Position numbers and translations under genes: made by a program. From Desulfobacterales bacterium (GTDB lineage Bacteria; Desulfobacterota; Desulfobacteria; Desulfobacterales; JAHEIW01), in assembly GCA_030145015.1 (NCBI GenBank), contig JAQYWI010000034.1, positions 1-38,129 on the forward strand: a stretch of 38,129 nucleotides of DNA, read 5' to 3'. Position 1 is the stretch's first letter, and the number at the start of each line of letters is the position of its first letter. Shown here in pieces: positions 25,748 through 33,348 of the stretch. Below the pieces are notes generated by a model. That model worked only from the letters and a program-made list of their open reading frames with translations, was not told the origin of the DNA and made no database searches.

Positions 25748-26530
25748 CTAGTTCATTTTTCGCGCCAGAAAATAACCCTGCGGATCGCATACGTGCCTGA
25801 GAAGCCGTAAGTCCTCTGCAGTTGGCTCCAGCATTGGTTTCAGCTCCGGAGAAATGCGTAACGCAAAGCTGGCTTTTTCCTGTATCTGTTCGGGTGTTTT
25901 TCCGGGTGCGATCTCGAGCAGCATCATTTTTTTGGATTGCGGGTCGAAACCAAAAAGGCCCTCATGCGTGATGACGCGATAGGGACCGGATCCCATAACA
26001 CCGGCCTTTTCGCGATAACCCGGCGAGCCGTCACCGAAACCGATGCTGGTCAGAAAATTTAATTTTTCTACAAACCTTCTTTTTTCCAGGGCCATTATAA
26101 TAATTGTCTTTTCGCAGTTGGCGGCCATAACCCCGGCCCCGCCGCTTCCCGGAAATCGGGTTCGCGGTTTGCTGTAGCTGCCGCCTTCAAAAGTGGAGTT
26201 CACATTGCCATAGCAATCAATTTGCGCACCTCCGATAAAAGCATAGTCGACGTGCCCTCTCTGGGTTAGTTCGAAAACGGCACACAAACCTTTCAGGTAA
26301 CATGCCTTGCGGCAGGCACGCGTGTCGCCGACCGACATCGGCAAACCCATATCCAATACCGGGGAAAGGGCTCCGGCCTCAAAGATCATACCCAAACCCG
26401 GTGCATGGGTAAGCTGGGCATGCATGGCCGCGATCATCGGCAGACCGGTTCCGACAAAAACAGTTTTGTTGTCTTCTAAAATTCTCGAACCGGTGTAGGT
26501 AATCATTTCAACGGGTGTGCAGGCAGACAT
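25748..26530 (-). CDS. CoA-transferase subunit beta (glutaconate CoA-transferase type)
   Basis: This 260-residue protein belongs to the family I CoA-transferase beta subunits (GctB-like). The stretch VFVGTGLPMIAAMHAQ and the FEAGALSP motif match. E51 in FEAG is the position expected for the catalytic Glu that forms the CoA thioester. A later AFIGGAQIDCYGNVNST is also characteristic. ATG 26530 shows no strong Shine-Dalgarno and lies 44 bp after the alpha-subunit stop. It works with the alpha subunit at 26575-27642; the acyl substrate is not predictable. Confidence 0.9.
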   Translation of the reverse strand: MSACTPVEMITYTGSRILEDNKTVFVGTGLPMIAAMHAQLTHAPGLGMIFEAGALSPVLDMGLPMSVGDTRACRKACYLKGLCAVFELTQRGHVDYAFIGGAQIDCYGNVNSTFEGGSYSKPRTRFPGSGGAGVMAANCEKTIIIMALEKRRFVEKLNFLTSIGFGDGSPGYREKAGVMGSGPYRVITHEGLFGFDPQSKKMMLLEIAPGKTPEQIQEKASFALRISPELKPMLEPTAEDLRLLRHVCDPQGYFLARKMN

Positions 26531-26574
26531 GGTTTAGGCCCTGTAAATCGTTTATCGCGTGCAGACCTCAGCGC

Positions 26575-27642
26575 CTATTCGACGATTATCGGCTGCCCGC
26601 CGTCCAGCTGTTTGATTTTCTCGAAGACTTCGCGCGGTATTTTGTTGAGAAACGCGTCAAATGTTTCGCATCCGAAGATGTAGTCTTCATAATATTTCTT
26701 TAACGGATCTTGATTTCCCGATTTTCTGAATTCTTCGGAAGCGTCACGAAACATTTGTATATGCGCCATATCAAACCAATAATTTCCGTAACAAACGCCG
26801 GGATAAGCGCCAAACGGTTGTTCAACAAGGGCATCCACGGCCAGATACGGAATTTCAGTCAAATTGGGGTAGGTTCGAATACTCTCGTTGGATATCATCT
26901 GTTCGGTACTCACAATGCTGTACGCAGATGCAAGGGCAATTTCAGGGCATGTACACAGGGCTCCGAATATGCGGCAATTGCCGTATACATCGGCTGCGGT
27001 GACATGCAGAAGCCCGACATCGGGATAACAGGCCGGCACCAAATAGGTGTTCTTTCCGGTAAACGGACTGGATACCATAAGACCGCGATTGACATGTTCC
27101 ATATCCGAGCCCCCGTGGTCCCTGACGGGAATGAAATCGAGGCCCATGGCAGCAGCTTTGAATCGTGCCGACATGCCGTAATTGGTGTAATCATCGAGTT
27201 GAATCATGCCTTTCCCAGCCAGGTGCCGGAGCAAAGGGGCGATGCCGATGACTTCATAGCCCCACCATGCCAGTTCCACCCGTCTGACAGAAACATGACG
27301 GGGATACAGCAGCATGGCCCCGGCCAATAACTCGGCACAAATTGAATTGGACTGGAACGCAAGGGTAAGATCCTTTGCGCCCTGGCGTATGATCTCATGG
27401 ACAAGCGCCACCGGAACCCGGGTGTTTACAAAACCGCCGATACCGATCGTGATCGCGTCTTTAATATATCGGCTGACGGCCGCTTTCAGGCTCACTCTCT
27501 TATCGATCAGAGCCTTTGATTTGCGAACCGCAATTTTTCTTGCCGCGCTGGGAGCAGGACCCCACCACTCGAATGCTTGCTTGGTTTTTTTGTCGGTTTT
27601 GACGCAATTAAATTGCAAACCATTGCTGGATTTAGAATTCAT
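26575..27642 (-). CDS. CoA-transferase subunit alpha (glutaconate CoA-transferase type)
   Basis: This protein of about 355 residues is the alpha partner of the following gene. It contains DAITIGIGGFVNTRVPVALV, EIIRQGAKDLTLAFQSN and DVGLLHVTAADVYGNCRIFG, all typical of the GctA/family I alpha fold. The frame is open to a TTG/ATG at 27696/27693 immediately after the kinase-like gene. However, the first 18 residues encoded there look non-homologous, so ATG 27642 is preferred; the start is uncertain. Transfer of CoA between acetyl-CoA and a carboxylate is expected in the cytosol. The family includes glutaconate and other acyl transferases. Confidence 0.88.
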   Translation of the reverse strand: MNSKSSNGLQFNCVKTDKKTKQAFEWWGPAPSAARKIAVRKSKALIDKRVSLKAAVSRYIKDAITIGIGGFVNTRVPVALVHEIIRQGAKDLTLAFQSNSICAELLAGAMLLYPRHVSVRRVELAWWGYEVIGIAPLLRHLAGKGMIQLDDYTNYGMSARFKAAAMGLDFIPVRDHGGSDMEHVNRGLMVSSPFTGKNTYLVPACYPDVGLLHVTAADVYGNCRIFGALCTCPEIALASAYSIVSTEQMISNESIRTYPNLTEIPYLAVDALVEQPFGAYPGVCYGNYWFDMAHIQMFRDASEEFRKSGNQDPLKKYYEDYIFGCETFDAFLNKIPREVFEKIKQLDGGQPIIVE

Positions 27643-27696
27643 CTTTTTTGAGTGTCTCCGGATTGGCATCCGTAACCAATTGGATGAATGCATCAA

Positions 27697-28476
27697 TCAC
27701 ATTGATTTGACCCGAACGATTTGTTTTTCGCCCAACTCTTTTTCAAATTTTTCACAATACGCCTTGGCGACGATTTCCGCCACGCTTCTTGGTTTATCGA
27801 TAAAATCGAGGTTAATCACCATATCGAACTCGTAAGGAGAGGCTTCCCTTTTGCCATATGCTTTTTTAAAAAATTCACTCTGTTCCTTATCGACCTGGCT
27901 GATTATCTTGCGGGCCTCATTTTCTTCCACATCTAGAATTTCACTCAGACGGCTTATGCGATTATTGTCGGAAGAAATTAGACGCACGGCCAGCACCCGT
28001 TCTCTCGGCAAAAAAAGATGGATTCCCCGACCCACAAAAACCATCGACCCCATATCTGCAAATGCATATACCGCGCTGATAAAATTTTGAATATAGTCGC
28101 TCATAATGAAAGACTTTTCGCCAAAAAGCATTGAAGCCAGTTCTGATAGCCTGCCGGGATAGCGTTCATCAAAAAACTCTATTGTTTGCTTGCTCAATTT
28201 TTTGTTTTTGGCCATATAGTCGAGAAGCCCCCTGTCGGCGACACGATAGTTCAATTTTTTGGCAAGAAGATCGGCAATCTCCAGCGTCCCGGACCCAATT
28301 TTGCGGGAGAAACAAACCGCAGGTTGAATTTGGGCCTTCTCGATCTTGGAAGGTCTAATCTTGAGCTGTCTTTTTACCCAACTGTGAATGTGCTGCTCGG
28401 CCAGCTCCGCCGCATCCGGTCTTTTGTGCGCATAGATTCCGGGCACATAATAGATCTTTTTCTTGTCAACCGACAT
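27697..28476 (-). CDS. Cytidylate kinase-like family protein
   Basis: This 259-residue protein is similar to the cytidylate-kinase-like P-loop family found in many anaerobes. The glycine-rich region VCFSRKIGSGTLEIADLLAK replaces the canonical GxxGxGK loop. An RVADRGLLDYMAK segment, a VFVGRGIHLFLP segment and a C-terminal FDMVINLDF follow in the usual order. Substrate specificity for CMP is doubtful because it is not the housekeeping Cmk. ATG 28476 has AAGGAGG at ideal distance. It sits between two small unknown genes and the CoA-transferase pair. Confidence 0.85.
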   Translation of the reverse strand: MSVDKKKIYYVPGIYAHKRPDAAELAEQHIHSWVKRQLKIRPSKIEKAQIQPAVCFSRKIGSGTLEIADLLAKKLNYRVADRGLLDYMAKNKKLSKQTIEFFDERYPGRLSELASMLFGEKSFIMSDYIQNFISAVYAFADMGSMVFVGRGIHLFLPRERVLAVRLISSDNNRISRLSEILDVEENEARKIISQVDKEQSEFFKKAYGKREASPYEFDMVINLDFIDKPRSVAEIVAKAYCEKFEKELGEKQIVRVKSM

Positions 28477-28487
28477 CTCGCACCTCC

Positions 28488-28781
28488 TTATCTGTCTTCA
28501 AGGACCTCCCAGTTGGCCTCAAAGGTATTGTCATGAAGTGTATAAGCATAACCTAGCATTTTACCGATGCCTTGATGAACACCTTTTCTAATCTTCCAGT
28601 AGGTCAATTGAATAGCAGGTATTAAACGCGGCTTTCCGGTTTGCGGATCATCCGAAGTATTTTGCCAGACCTCCTTTTTCTCGATTACCCGCCACAGAGT
28701 TCCATGCTTTTTGCTGCGCACGGTTTGCCCGACGCGTGGTATATTTTTTTGCATGATGATATCCATATGGGTTTCCTTCAT
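28488..28781 (-). CDS. Small conserved-looking protein of unknown function (97 aa)
   Basis: I do not recognise this protein. It is soluble, basic to neutral, and contains IPRVGQTVRSKKHGTLWRVI near the N-terminus, which could form a small beta-barrel (SH3- or KOW-like), and an aromatic-rich C-terminus ending NWEVLEDR. It is supported as real by AAGGAG 7 bp before ATG 28781 and by the tight 11 bp gap to the next gene, which itself has a strong ribosome-binding site. It belongs to the 29056-24778 operon. Confidence 0.75.
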   Translation of the reverse strand: MKETHMDIIMQKNIPRVGQTVRSKKHGTLWRVIEKKEVWQNTSDDPQTGKPRLIPAIQLTYWKIRKGVHQGIGKMLGYAYTLHDNTFEANWEVLEDR

Positions 28782-28849
28782 GACAGATCTCCTTTACAAT
28801 TTGACCTTCTTTTTTCTTTTGATTGAGCCGATAACGACAACCAACCAAA

Positions 28850-29056
28850 TTAAAGAACACCCCCTTTATTCACCTGAAGGAATTTAACCTGGCCGATTTC
28901 AAACATGTGCAAAATGATATCGGTGACAATCCAATCTTCAGACGGATGAACCTCTTCTTGCAGTGCTAAAATCAGATCCAAGAGACTGGTTTGTCTATAC
29001 TCACCTTCTAATTGGCTTTGATGGGCCATTTGAAAAAGCGGGTCCATAATGTCCAT
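28850..29056 (-). CDS. Small acidic protein of unknown function (68 aa), first gene of operon
   Basis: This is an unrecognised 68-residue protein, likely all-helical, with LLDLILALQEEVHPSEDWIV followed by a hydrophobic C-terminal stretch. ATG 29056 is preceded by GGAGGGAGC. The sigma-54 promoter at 29100-29117 lies about 45 bp upstream, so this is the first gene of the CoA-transferase operon. A regulatory or adaptor role is possible but nothing in the sequence proves it. Confidence 0.72.
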   Translation of the reverse strand: MDIMDPLFQMAHQSQLEGEYRQTSLLDLILALQEEVHPSEDWIVTDIILHMFEIGQVKFLQVNKGGVL

Positions 29057-29099
29057 GCTCCCTCCATTTTGCCGATACGCATCGGTTTAATTAAAAAGA

Positions 29100-29117
29100 T
29101 AGCATGAAATATGCCAT
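29100..29117 (-). promoter_or_regulatory. Sigma-54 promoter of the CoA-transferase operon
   Basis: Minus-strand TGGCATATTTCATGCTA has GG (29114-29115) and GC (29102-29103) 10 bp apart. The leader to ATG 29056 would be about 35 nt. An enhancer-like element begins 101 bp upstream. Confidence 0.8.
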
Positions 29118-29202
29118 TTTATTGTAGATATAATAAATATATTAACTACAGGGACTTAGCTTTTATAGGGCCTCAACAGAAAATTATAATGACCGCATGG
29201 AT

Positions 29203-29239
29203 TTCGAAAAATTTCGAAAATTAATTTCGGAAAATTGAG
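29203..29239 (-). promoter_or_regulatory. Putative enhancer (UAS) for sigma-54 activator, copy C
   Basis: On the + strand it starts TTCGAAAAATTTCGAAAATT and continues AATTTCGGAAAATTGAG. CG steps are at 29205, 29215 and 29228. It begins 101 bp upstream of the -12 GC at 29102, the same offset as copies B and D. Confidence 0.65.
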
Positions 29240-29324
29240 AAAAGAAAATAAGAAATCGTATTTAAGAAGAATCGAAGCAATCGGTTTTTAAATTTACAAA
29301 ATAAACCCGATAATTGAAATTGGA

Positions 29325-30275
29325 TTATCCGGCCATTCTTATCAAATGATGCGCATCCGGGTGAGCCCTGCCGTCCGTTTTATTTAACTTTATGCCGGCA
29401 ACCATGGATTCATCGATTAATCCTGATTTTTTCATCTGCGTTTTAATGACCGATCGTTTGAGCAGCCTTTCATACAGATCGATATAGTGCATTCTGGCCG
29501 CAAGATAATTTGTGGCCGCATGACCGCCGATCGCCAATTTCTCAGACAGTATCTTCCCCAGCGGCGCCTCGGGGAACCGGATCAGATTTTCGCCGATTTT
29601 TACCAGCAAGGCAGGACCGGCGACGCTGGCGTAATCAGCCGCAAAGATACCACTTAAAAGAAAATCTGCCGGATTGGTCGCGCGGGTTTCCTCGTAATTG
29701 ACCGGGAAGCGATCAAAAAACAGGTGTTGCCAAAAAGCGGCAGCATCGATCCCCATGTCTTCGATTTCCGATAACGGGCTTTTGCCGGTTTCAAGGTTCT
29801 GAAAGGTAAAAATACAGGGAATCTCTAATCTCCTGGCCATCGCCGGAATCAAACCGGTCATCCAACCATGGCAATGGATTAAATCCGGCTGCACCTGCGG
29901 CAGGATGTGATTGATGACTTCGCGCTGAAAGGCCAGGGAAATTTTGATATTTTCCCATTGGTAATTCGATTCAGGACAATTGGAGTAAAAAAACGACCGG
30001 TCCTCGGTCAGGTGCACGCGGGTCCCCGAAAATTTTCGAGACGCCATGTTGTGGTTTTTGTGGAAAATATCTGAAAAAACGCTGCGATAATCCGGCTGGG
30101 TTATATGCACATCAGCACCCCGTTCAACCAGATCGCCGATCAGATCCGCCGGGAAATCGGCAGGGCCATTTGATTTTGAGTGCACATAATCAGTATTCTT
30201 TTCGGAACCGACAGGGGAAAAAATAATTTCCGGCGTTACGAAAAGAATGCGGGGATGGTCAGATGGACTGGACAT
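29325..30275 (-). CDS. Short GT5-like protein (N-terminal starch/glycogen synthase domain only)
   Basis: This 316-residue protein resembles the N-terminal catalytic domain of bacterial glycogen/starch synthase: RILFVTPEIIFSPVG at the start, DLIHCHGWMTGLIPAMARR, and PCIFTFQNLE. The usual ADP-glucose-binding KTGGL is absent; the region reads KSNGPADFP. HDW has become HGW. The whole C-terminal Rossmann domain is missing compared with the usual 480 residues, and the last about 60 residues (LYERLLKRSVIKTQMKK on) are unlike GlgA. It is therefore either a divergent short family or a non-catalytic derivative. No sigma-54 promoter is visible upstream. Confidence 0.75.
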   Translation of the reverse strand: MSSPSDHPRILFVTPEIIFSPVGSEKNTDYVHSKSNGPADFPADLIGDLVERGADVHITQPDYRSVFSDIFHKNHNMASRKFSGTRVHLTEDRSFFYSNCPESNYQWENIKISLAFQREVINHILPQVQPDLIHCHGWMTGLIPAMARRLEIPCIFTFQNLETGKSPLSEIEDMGIDAAAFWQHLFFDRFPVNYEETRATNPADFLLSGIFAADYASVAGPALLVKIGENLIRFPEAPLGKILSEKLAIGGHAATNYLAARMHYIDLYERLLKRSVIKTQMKKSGLIDESMVAGIKLNKTDGRAHPDAHHLIRMAG

Positions 30276-30443
30276 GGCCTAACCCATTGAAGACAGCAAA
30301 ATAGTTAATCGCCCTTTGCTCAATTAGCAATCAACATATATTTAAAAATTTTGGTTTTTTGATGGTGTGTTGATAACTACAAATAAATCAGATGATTTAT
30401 TGAGCAATTCATTACCTTAGCGGACATGACGATACGATGCTGC

Positions 30444-30686
30444 TTAATTGCATCTATCGTTATTACCATTTCGGATGAGCAACAACGGCTTGTCTGCACG
30501 CTCGAGAAGACGCGCAGCAACACTTCTACACATCCCCTGATACGAAACGTCCAGACCATGACTTGATAGTGTAATCAAGTCAACATCGTCCTTTTCGGCA
30601 ACAATCAAGATCGTTCCCACAACAGGCCCATGCGCAATATACTGCTTGGCTTCGATCTCTGTTTCAAATTCCCAAAGCATCAACAA
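30444..30686 (-). CDS. C-terminal half of a universal stress protein (possible gene remnant)
   Basis: About 80 residues match only the end of a Usp domain: DDVDLITLSSHGLDVSYQGM, then SVAARLLERADKPLLLIRNG. The first half, including the VDGS-type strand and helix, is missing, and the upstream DNA to 30825 shows no matching frame. A strong AGGAGGG lies before an in-frame TTG near 30692, so translation of a short protein is possible. Either a truncated pseudogene or a mini-Usp; the former is favoured. Confidence 0.55.
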   Translation of the reverse strand: MLMLWEFETEIEAKQYIAHGPVVGTILIVAEKDDVDLITLSSHGLDVSYQGMCRSVAARLLERADKPLLLIRNGNNDRCN

Positions 30687-30825
30687 ATCTTCTATGATCC
30701 CTCCTTTCCATTTCGGATTTTAAAAATTATAACCCTGTCGGCCTAAAGCGCTGGCAACGCGTCTCACAAACCCACCTCGTGAAGCAGATGCTTTTCAATT
30801 CTTTGAGCAGGCTTAAAACGGCGTA

Positions 30826-31182
30826 TCAATAATCAGGCTCATAATATTTAACACCGACGGCATAACAGGTGGAACCTTCTGAGGTGAATTCTTTACACCA
30901 TTTTACTTCCCCCAGAGACATCGATCTGAATCCTTCTCTGAATTCATACGCCCGATCCGCATCCAGGTTATTTTGGACTCGGATTAAAATACTTGTTCCC
31001 GGCAGAAGCGCTGATTCGGATTCAAAATACAGCCCATTTGAGCTGTAGTTCGCCATCTTTCCCGGAAAATATTGCGTGCTGTTGAAACGCGCAACACAGA
31101 CCGAAAAACGGCAATCGAAACGATCACAGATTCTTTTTGTATGTTGCAGCATCATTGCGGCATCATGTTTGACTTTCATCAT
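30826..31182 (-). CDS. PilZ-domain protein (c-di-GMP receptor candidate)
   Basis: This 118-residue protein has the two c-di-GMP-binding motifs of PilZ: RxxxR (R21-FDC-R25, with an overlapping R17-R21) and NxSxxG (N45-Y-S47-S-N-G50). The rest is a compact beta-barrel-like sequence ending KYYEPDY. ATG 31182 follows AAAGGC. It is a single-domain PilZ, likely relaying c-di-GMP to a partner. The diguanylate cyclase at 24778-25671 is the obvious local source of signal. Confidence 0.85.
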   Translation of the reverse strand: MMKVKHDAAMMLQHTKRICDRFDCRFSVCVARFNSTQYFPGKMANYSSNGLYFESESALLPGTSILIRVQNNLDADRAYEFREGFRSMSLGEVKWCKEFTSEGSTCYAVGVKYYEPDY

Positions 31183-31245
31183 CTCAGCCTTTCTAGCGGA
31201 TATTAAAAGTGCTCATAACAAAAAGAATGGATTTCTGGTAACCGT

Positions 31246-31491
31246 CTAACTTTCGCTGTTCACGCGCTCGTGGTCATCCCAATCCGGTATGTAACAGGTG
31301 ATGTTCTGAAATTTTACCTGTATGCCACATTCCGGGCACGTTTCAGGAGGGCTTGCCGAAATAAGCGTGTAGGCACAATACATACATTTCCAGAAGGTAA
31401 AATGGCACTTCGGGCAAATATTCGCCTTAAAAGGTTTCGAGGAGGAATATCCGCAGTTTGTACAAATCCAAATCCTTTGTGTTGCATTCAT
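31246..31491 (-). CDS. Small double zinc-ribbon protein
   Basis: This 81-residue protein has four CxxC pairs at C10/C13, C26/C29, C36/C39 and C52/C55, enough for two zinc ribbons or rubredoxin-like knuckles. The order CTNCGY...CPKC then CMYC...CPEC fits metal binding, and the C-terminus is acidic. Function is unknown. ATG 31491 has only a weak upstream signal. It stands alone between the receiver and PilZ genes. Confidence 0.8.
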   Translation of the reverse strand: MNATQRIWICTNCGYSSSKPFKANICPKCHFTFWKCMYCAYTLISASPPETCPECGIQVKFQNITCYIPDWDDHERVNSES

Positions 31492-31590
31492 TTTTGTATT
31501 CTTGATTTTTGTGATGGAAAGATGAATCGAATCCGACTTGTAAATTTTTGCTTTCCGAGACGAAAACTGCGATGTTAATGCACCTTCATT

Positions 31591-31992
31591 TCAATAGCTG
31601 CCATATTTCTGTTCGGCAATTATATGACTTAAAACCGCTTCAATCGTTTCTGAGGTAAAGGGTTTAGCAATGAACCCGTGAATACCGATCTTTTTGGCCT
31701 CTGATACCAGAGGGGCCGTTTTGTAAGCTGTTATCATTATGGTTAACGCATCTGACTGCGACTGCCGCACTTCCTTTAGAAAAGTCAACCCGTTCAGGCC
31801 CGGCAATTTATAATCGCAAATGACGATGTCATAATTCTGTTGATGAAGTATTTTGAGTGCCTCTTCGGCGGTTTCAAGCGCTATTATCTTGCAGTTTTCA
31901 GTCTCAAAAAATATGCGCATTGCGTCTCTTATCCATTCATCATCATCGATCAGCAAAATTTTCATATTTTTGAGTCTGCTAAATAAATCCAT
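31591..31992 (-). CDS. Single-domain response regulator (receiver only)
   Basis: This 133-residue protein is a CheY-like receiver with no output domain. DDDE supplies the acidic pocket, IVICDYKLPGLNG carries the phospho-Asp, and ITAYK and AKPFT supply the conserved Thr and Lys. The frame allows starts at 31992 (MDLFSR) or at the internal ATG of MKILLIDDDE. No Shine-Dalgarno distinguishes them. It may act as a phosphate relay or sink for one of the two kinases in the window. Confidence 0.88.
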   Translation of the reverse strand: MDLFSRLKNMKILLIDDDEWIRDAMRIFFETENCKIIALETAEEALKILHQQNYDIVICDYKLPGLNGLTFLKEVRQSQSDALTIMITAYKTAPLVSEAKKIGIHGFIAKPFTSETIEAVLSHIIAEQKYGSY

Positions 31993-32067
31993 CTTGTAAA
32001 TTCGCTTTAGGTTAATTTATTTCAGAGGATATCAGGAAAACTATATTGTTATTGTCGCGTTCACTCC

Positions 32068-32463
32068 TTATTTCGTTACCATAACCGGACAGGGCGCATT
32101 CAGGACCACAAACTGAGTCGTGGAGCCGAGAACAAACTTTCCTATTTTGGATCTTTTTTTAGTGCCGATGATAATTTCATCGGCATTTATCATTTGTGCA
32201 AAATTAATGATTTGTTCTGCCGGATTCCCGACGCCTACCAATAACGTCGTCTCAAATGAAACCCGCTTGCCATCAAGAACGTTTGCCACTTGGCGCGCCA
32301 GCTGTTGTTCAGCATCTTGGATCTTGTGATAAGGCAGCGGCTCTTTGCGGGAAACTGCACGGACAACCTCTATTCTGCCCTGACAGATGCCAGCGCTTTG
32401 TTTGGCTAGTATCAGTGCTTTCTTGGAAGCATCGGATCCGTCATATCCCACCAATATTTTCAA
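32068..32463 (-). CDS. Single-domain universal stress protein
   Basis: This protein of about 131 residues is a one-domain UspA. KILVGYDGSDASKKALILAK opens it, and the loop IIIGTKKRSKIGKFVLGSTT gives a partial G-x-nucleotide motif ending G-S. The TTG at 32463 is chosen as start because GGAGG lies 5 bp ahead; a TTG at 32475 overlaps that site. It is the second gene after the USP at 32491, 27 bp away. Confidence 0.88.
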   Translation of the reverse strand: MKILVGYDGSDASKKALILAKQSAGICQGRIEVVRAVSRKEPLPYHKIQDAEQQLARQVANVLDGKRVSFETTLLVGVGNPAEQIINFAQMINADEIIIGTKKRSKIGKFVLGSTTQFVVLNAPCPVMVTK

Positions 32464-32490
32464 CTGAACCTCCAATCAATCGATACGATT

Positions 32491-33018
32491 TTAAATAGAG
32501 ACTAATTCATCATGCACCGTTAGGTCTATCTCGCCCTTGGGAAGGGGTATAATAAGCAAAGGTTTGCGAGCTCGGCGCAAAACCCGTTTGGTAACACTCC
32601 CCAAAAATGTATTTGCGATAATACCTTTGCCATGGGTACCCATAACGATGGCATCACATTCTAATTCATTGGCCTTACTCAGGATCATGTCAGCCGGAAA
32701 GCCTTCACAGATTTGAATCGATTCAATGCGATCTTCAGCTTTCGGATAATCTTTTAATTCTTTATCTGAAAAAGTGCGTAACCGTTTATTTATCCGATCA
32801 TGGGTATAACTGATCCGATCGTCGTAATTTTTTTTTCTTTTTTCATCATCAAGATAGACCATTTGGGTGAAGACAGCAGGTGTCATTGATTCAAAAACAT
32901 GCAGGATGATAATTTTGGCGTCATGTTTATTCGCAAAATTAATGGCATATCGGAACGCGTATGAAGAATTCGGGGAAAGATCGGTGGCATAAAGAATTTT
33001 TCGAATTATTGGAATCAT
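32491..33018 (-). CDS. Single-domain universal stress protein, first gene after sigma-54 promoter
   Basis: This 175-residue Usp protein begins KILYATDLSPNSSYAFRYAI and has the full nucleotide loop G-x2-G-x9-G-S (GTHGKGIIANTFLGSV) late in the sequence. An insertion near the middle (YDDRISYTHDRINKRLRTF) makes it slightly longer than a minimal Usp. ATG 33018 is preceded by AAGGAGG. The sigma-54 promoter at 33084-33101 lies about 70 bp upstream. Confidence 0.93.
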   Translation of the reverse strand: MIPIIRKILYATDLSPNSSYAFRYAINFANKHDAKIIILHVFESMTPAVFTQMVYLDDEKRKKNYDDRISYTHDRINKRLRTFSDKELKDYPKAEDRIESIQICEGFPADMILSKANELECDAIVMGTHGKGIIANTFLGSVTKRVLRRARKPLLIIPLPKGEIDLTVHDELVSI

Positions 33019-33083
33019 TGTTTGCCTCCTTGACTATTTTTGGTGACAATCCAACTTGCTAAATGTTTGCTCGTCCTGTCTTT

Positions 33084-33101
33084 GAGCATATTGCGTGCCA
33101 A
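33084..33101 (-). promoter_or_regulatory. Sigma-54 promoter of the two-USP operon
   Basis: Minus-strand TGGCACGCAATATGCTC matches the consensus, with GG (33098-33099) and GC (33086-33087) 10 bp apart. The leader to ATG 33018 is about 57 nt. Confidence 0.85.
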
Positions 33102-33185
33102 TTCGCATCACTGATGATAAATTATATAAAACCAAACGCTTATAGGTAAAATATTTTTCGGGTGACCGTTCAATTCATTCTTGAA

Positions 33186-33222
33186 TTAGAAAAATTTCGA
33201 AATTTTTTTCGCAAAATTTCAA
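33186..33222 (-). promoter_or_regulatory. Putative enhancer (UAS) for sigma-54 activator, copy D
   Basis: On the + strand it contains the perfect 18-bp palindrome AAAAATTTCGAAATTTTT followed by TTTCGCAAAATTTC. CG steps are at 33198 and 33210, with TTTC at 33220 (spacing 12 and 10). It begins 100 bp upstream of the -12 GC at 33086. The core of about 35 bases is identical to the inverted copy at 38031-38071. Confidence 0.7.
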
Positions 33223-33348
33223 TACGGGGAAATGTGTCGCGGGAATTTGGCCGGGAAGATAATTTAAGATTGGGTTAAAAAGAAAAATGGAGCGCACGTC
33301 ACGTTAGGGCAGCAGAAATCTGGAAGTGATGGATAAAAGATGGGCGGG

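Noticed and set aside
30726..30757. Sigma-70-like TATAAT with TTGCCA upstream of the USP fragment
   Set aside because: The two boxes are 20 bp apart, outside the usual range, and no extended -10 is present.
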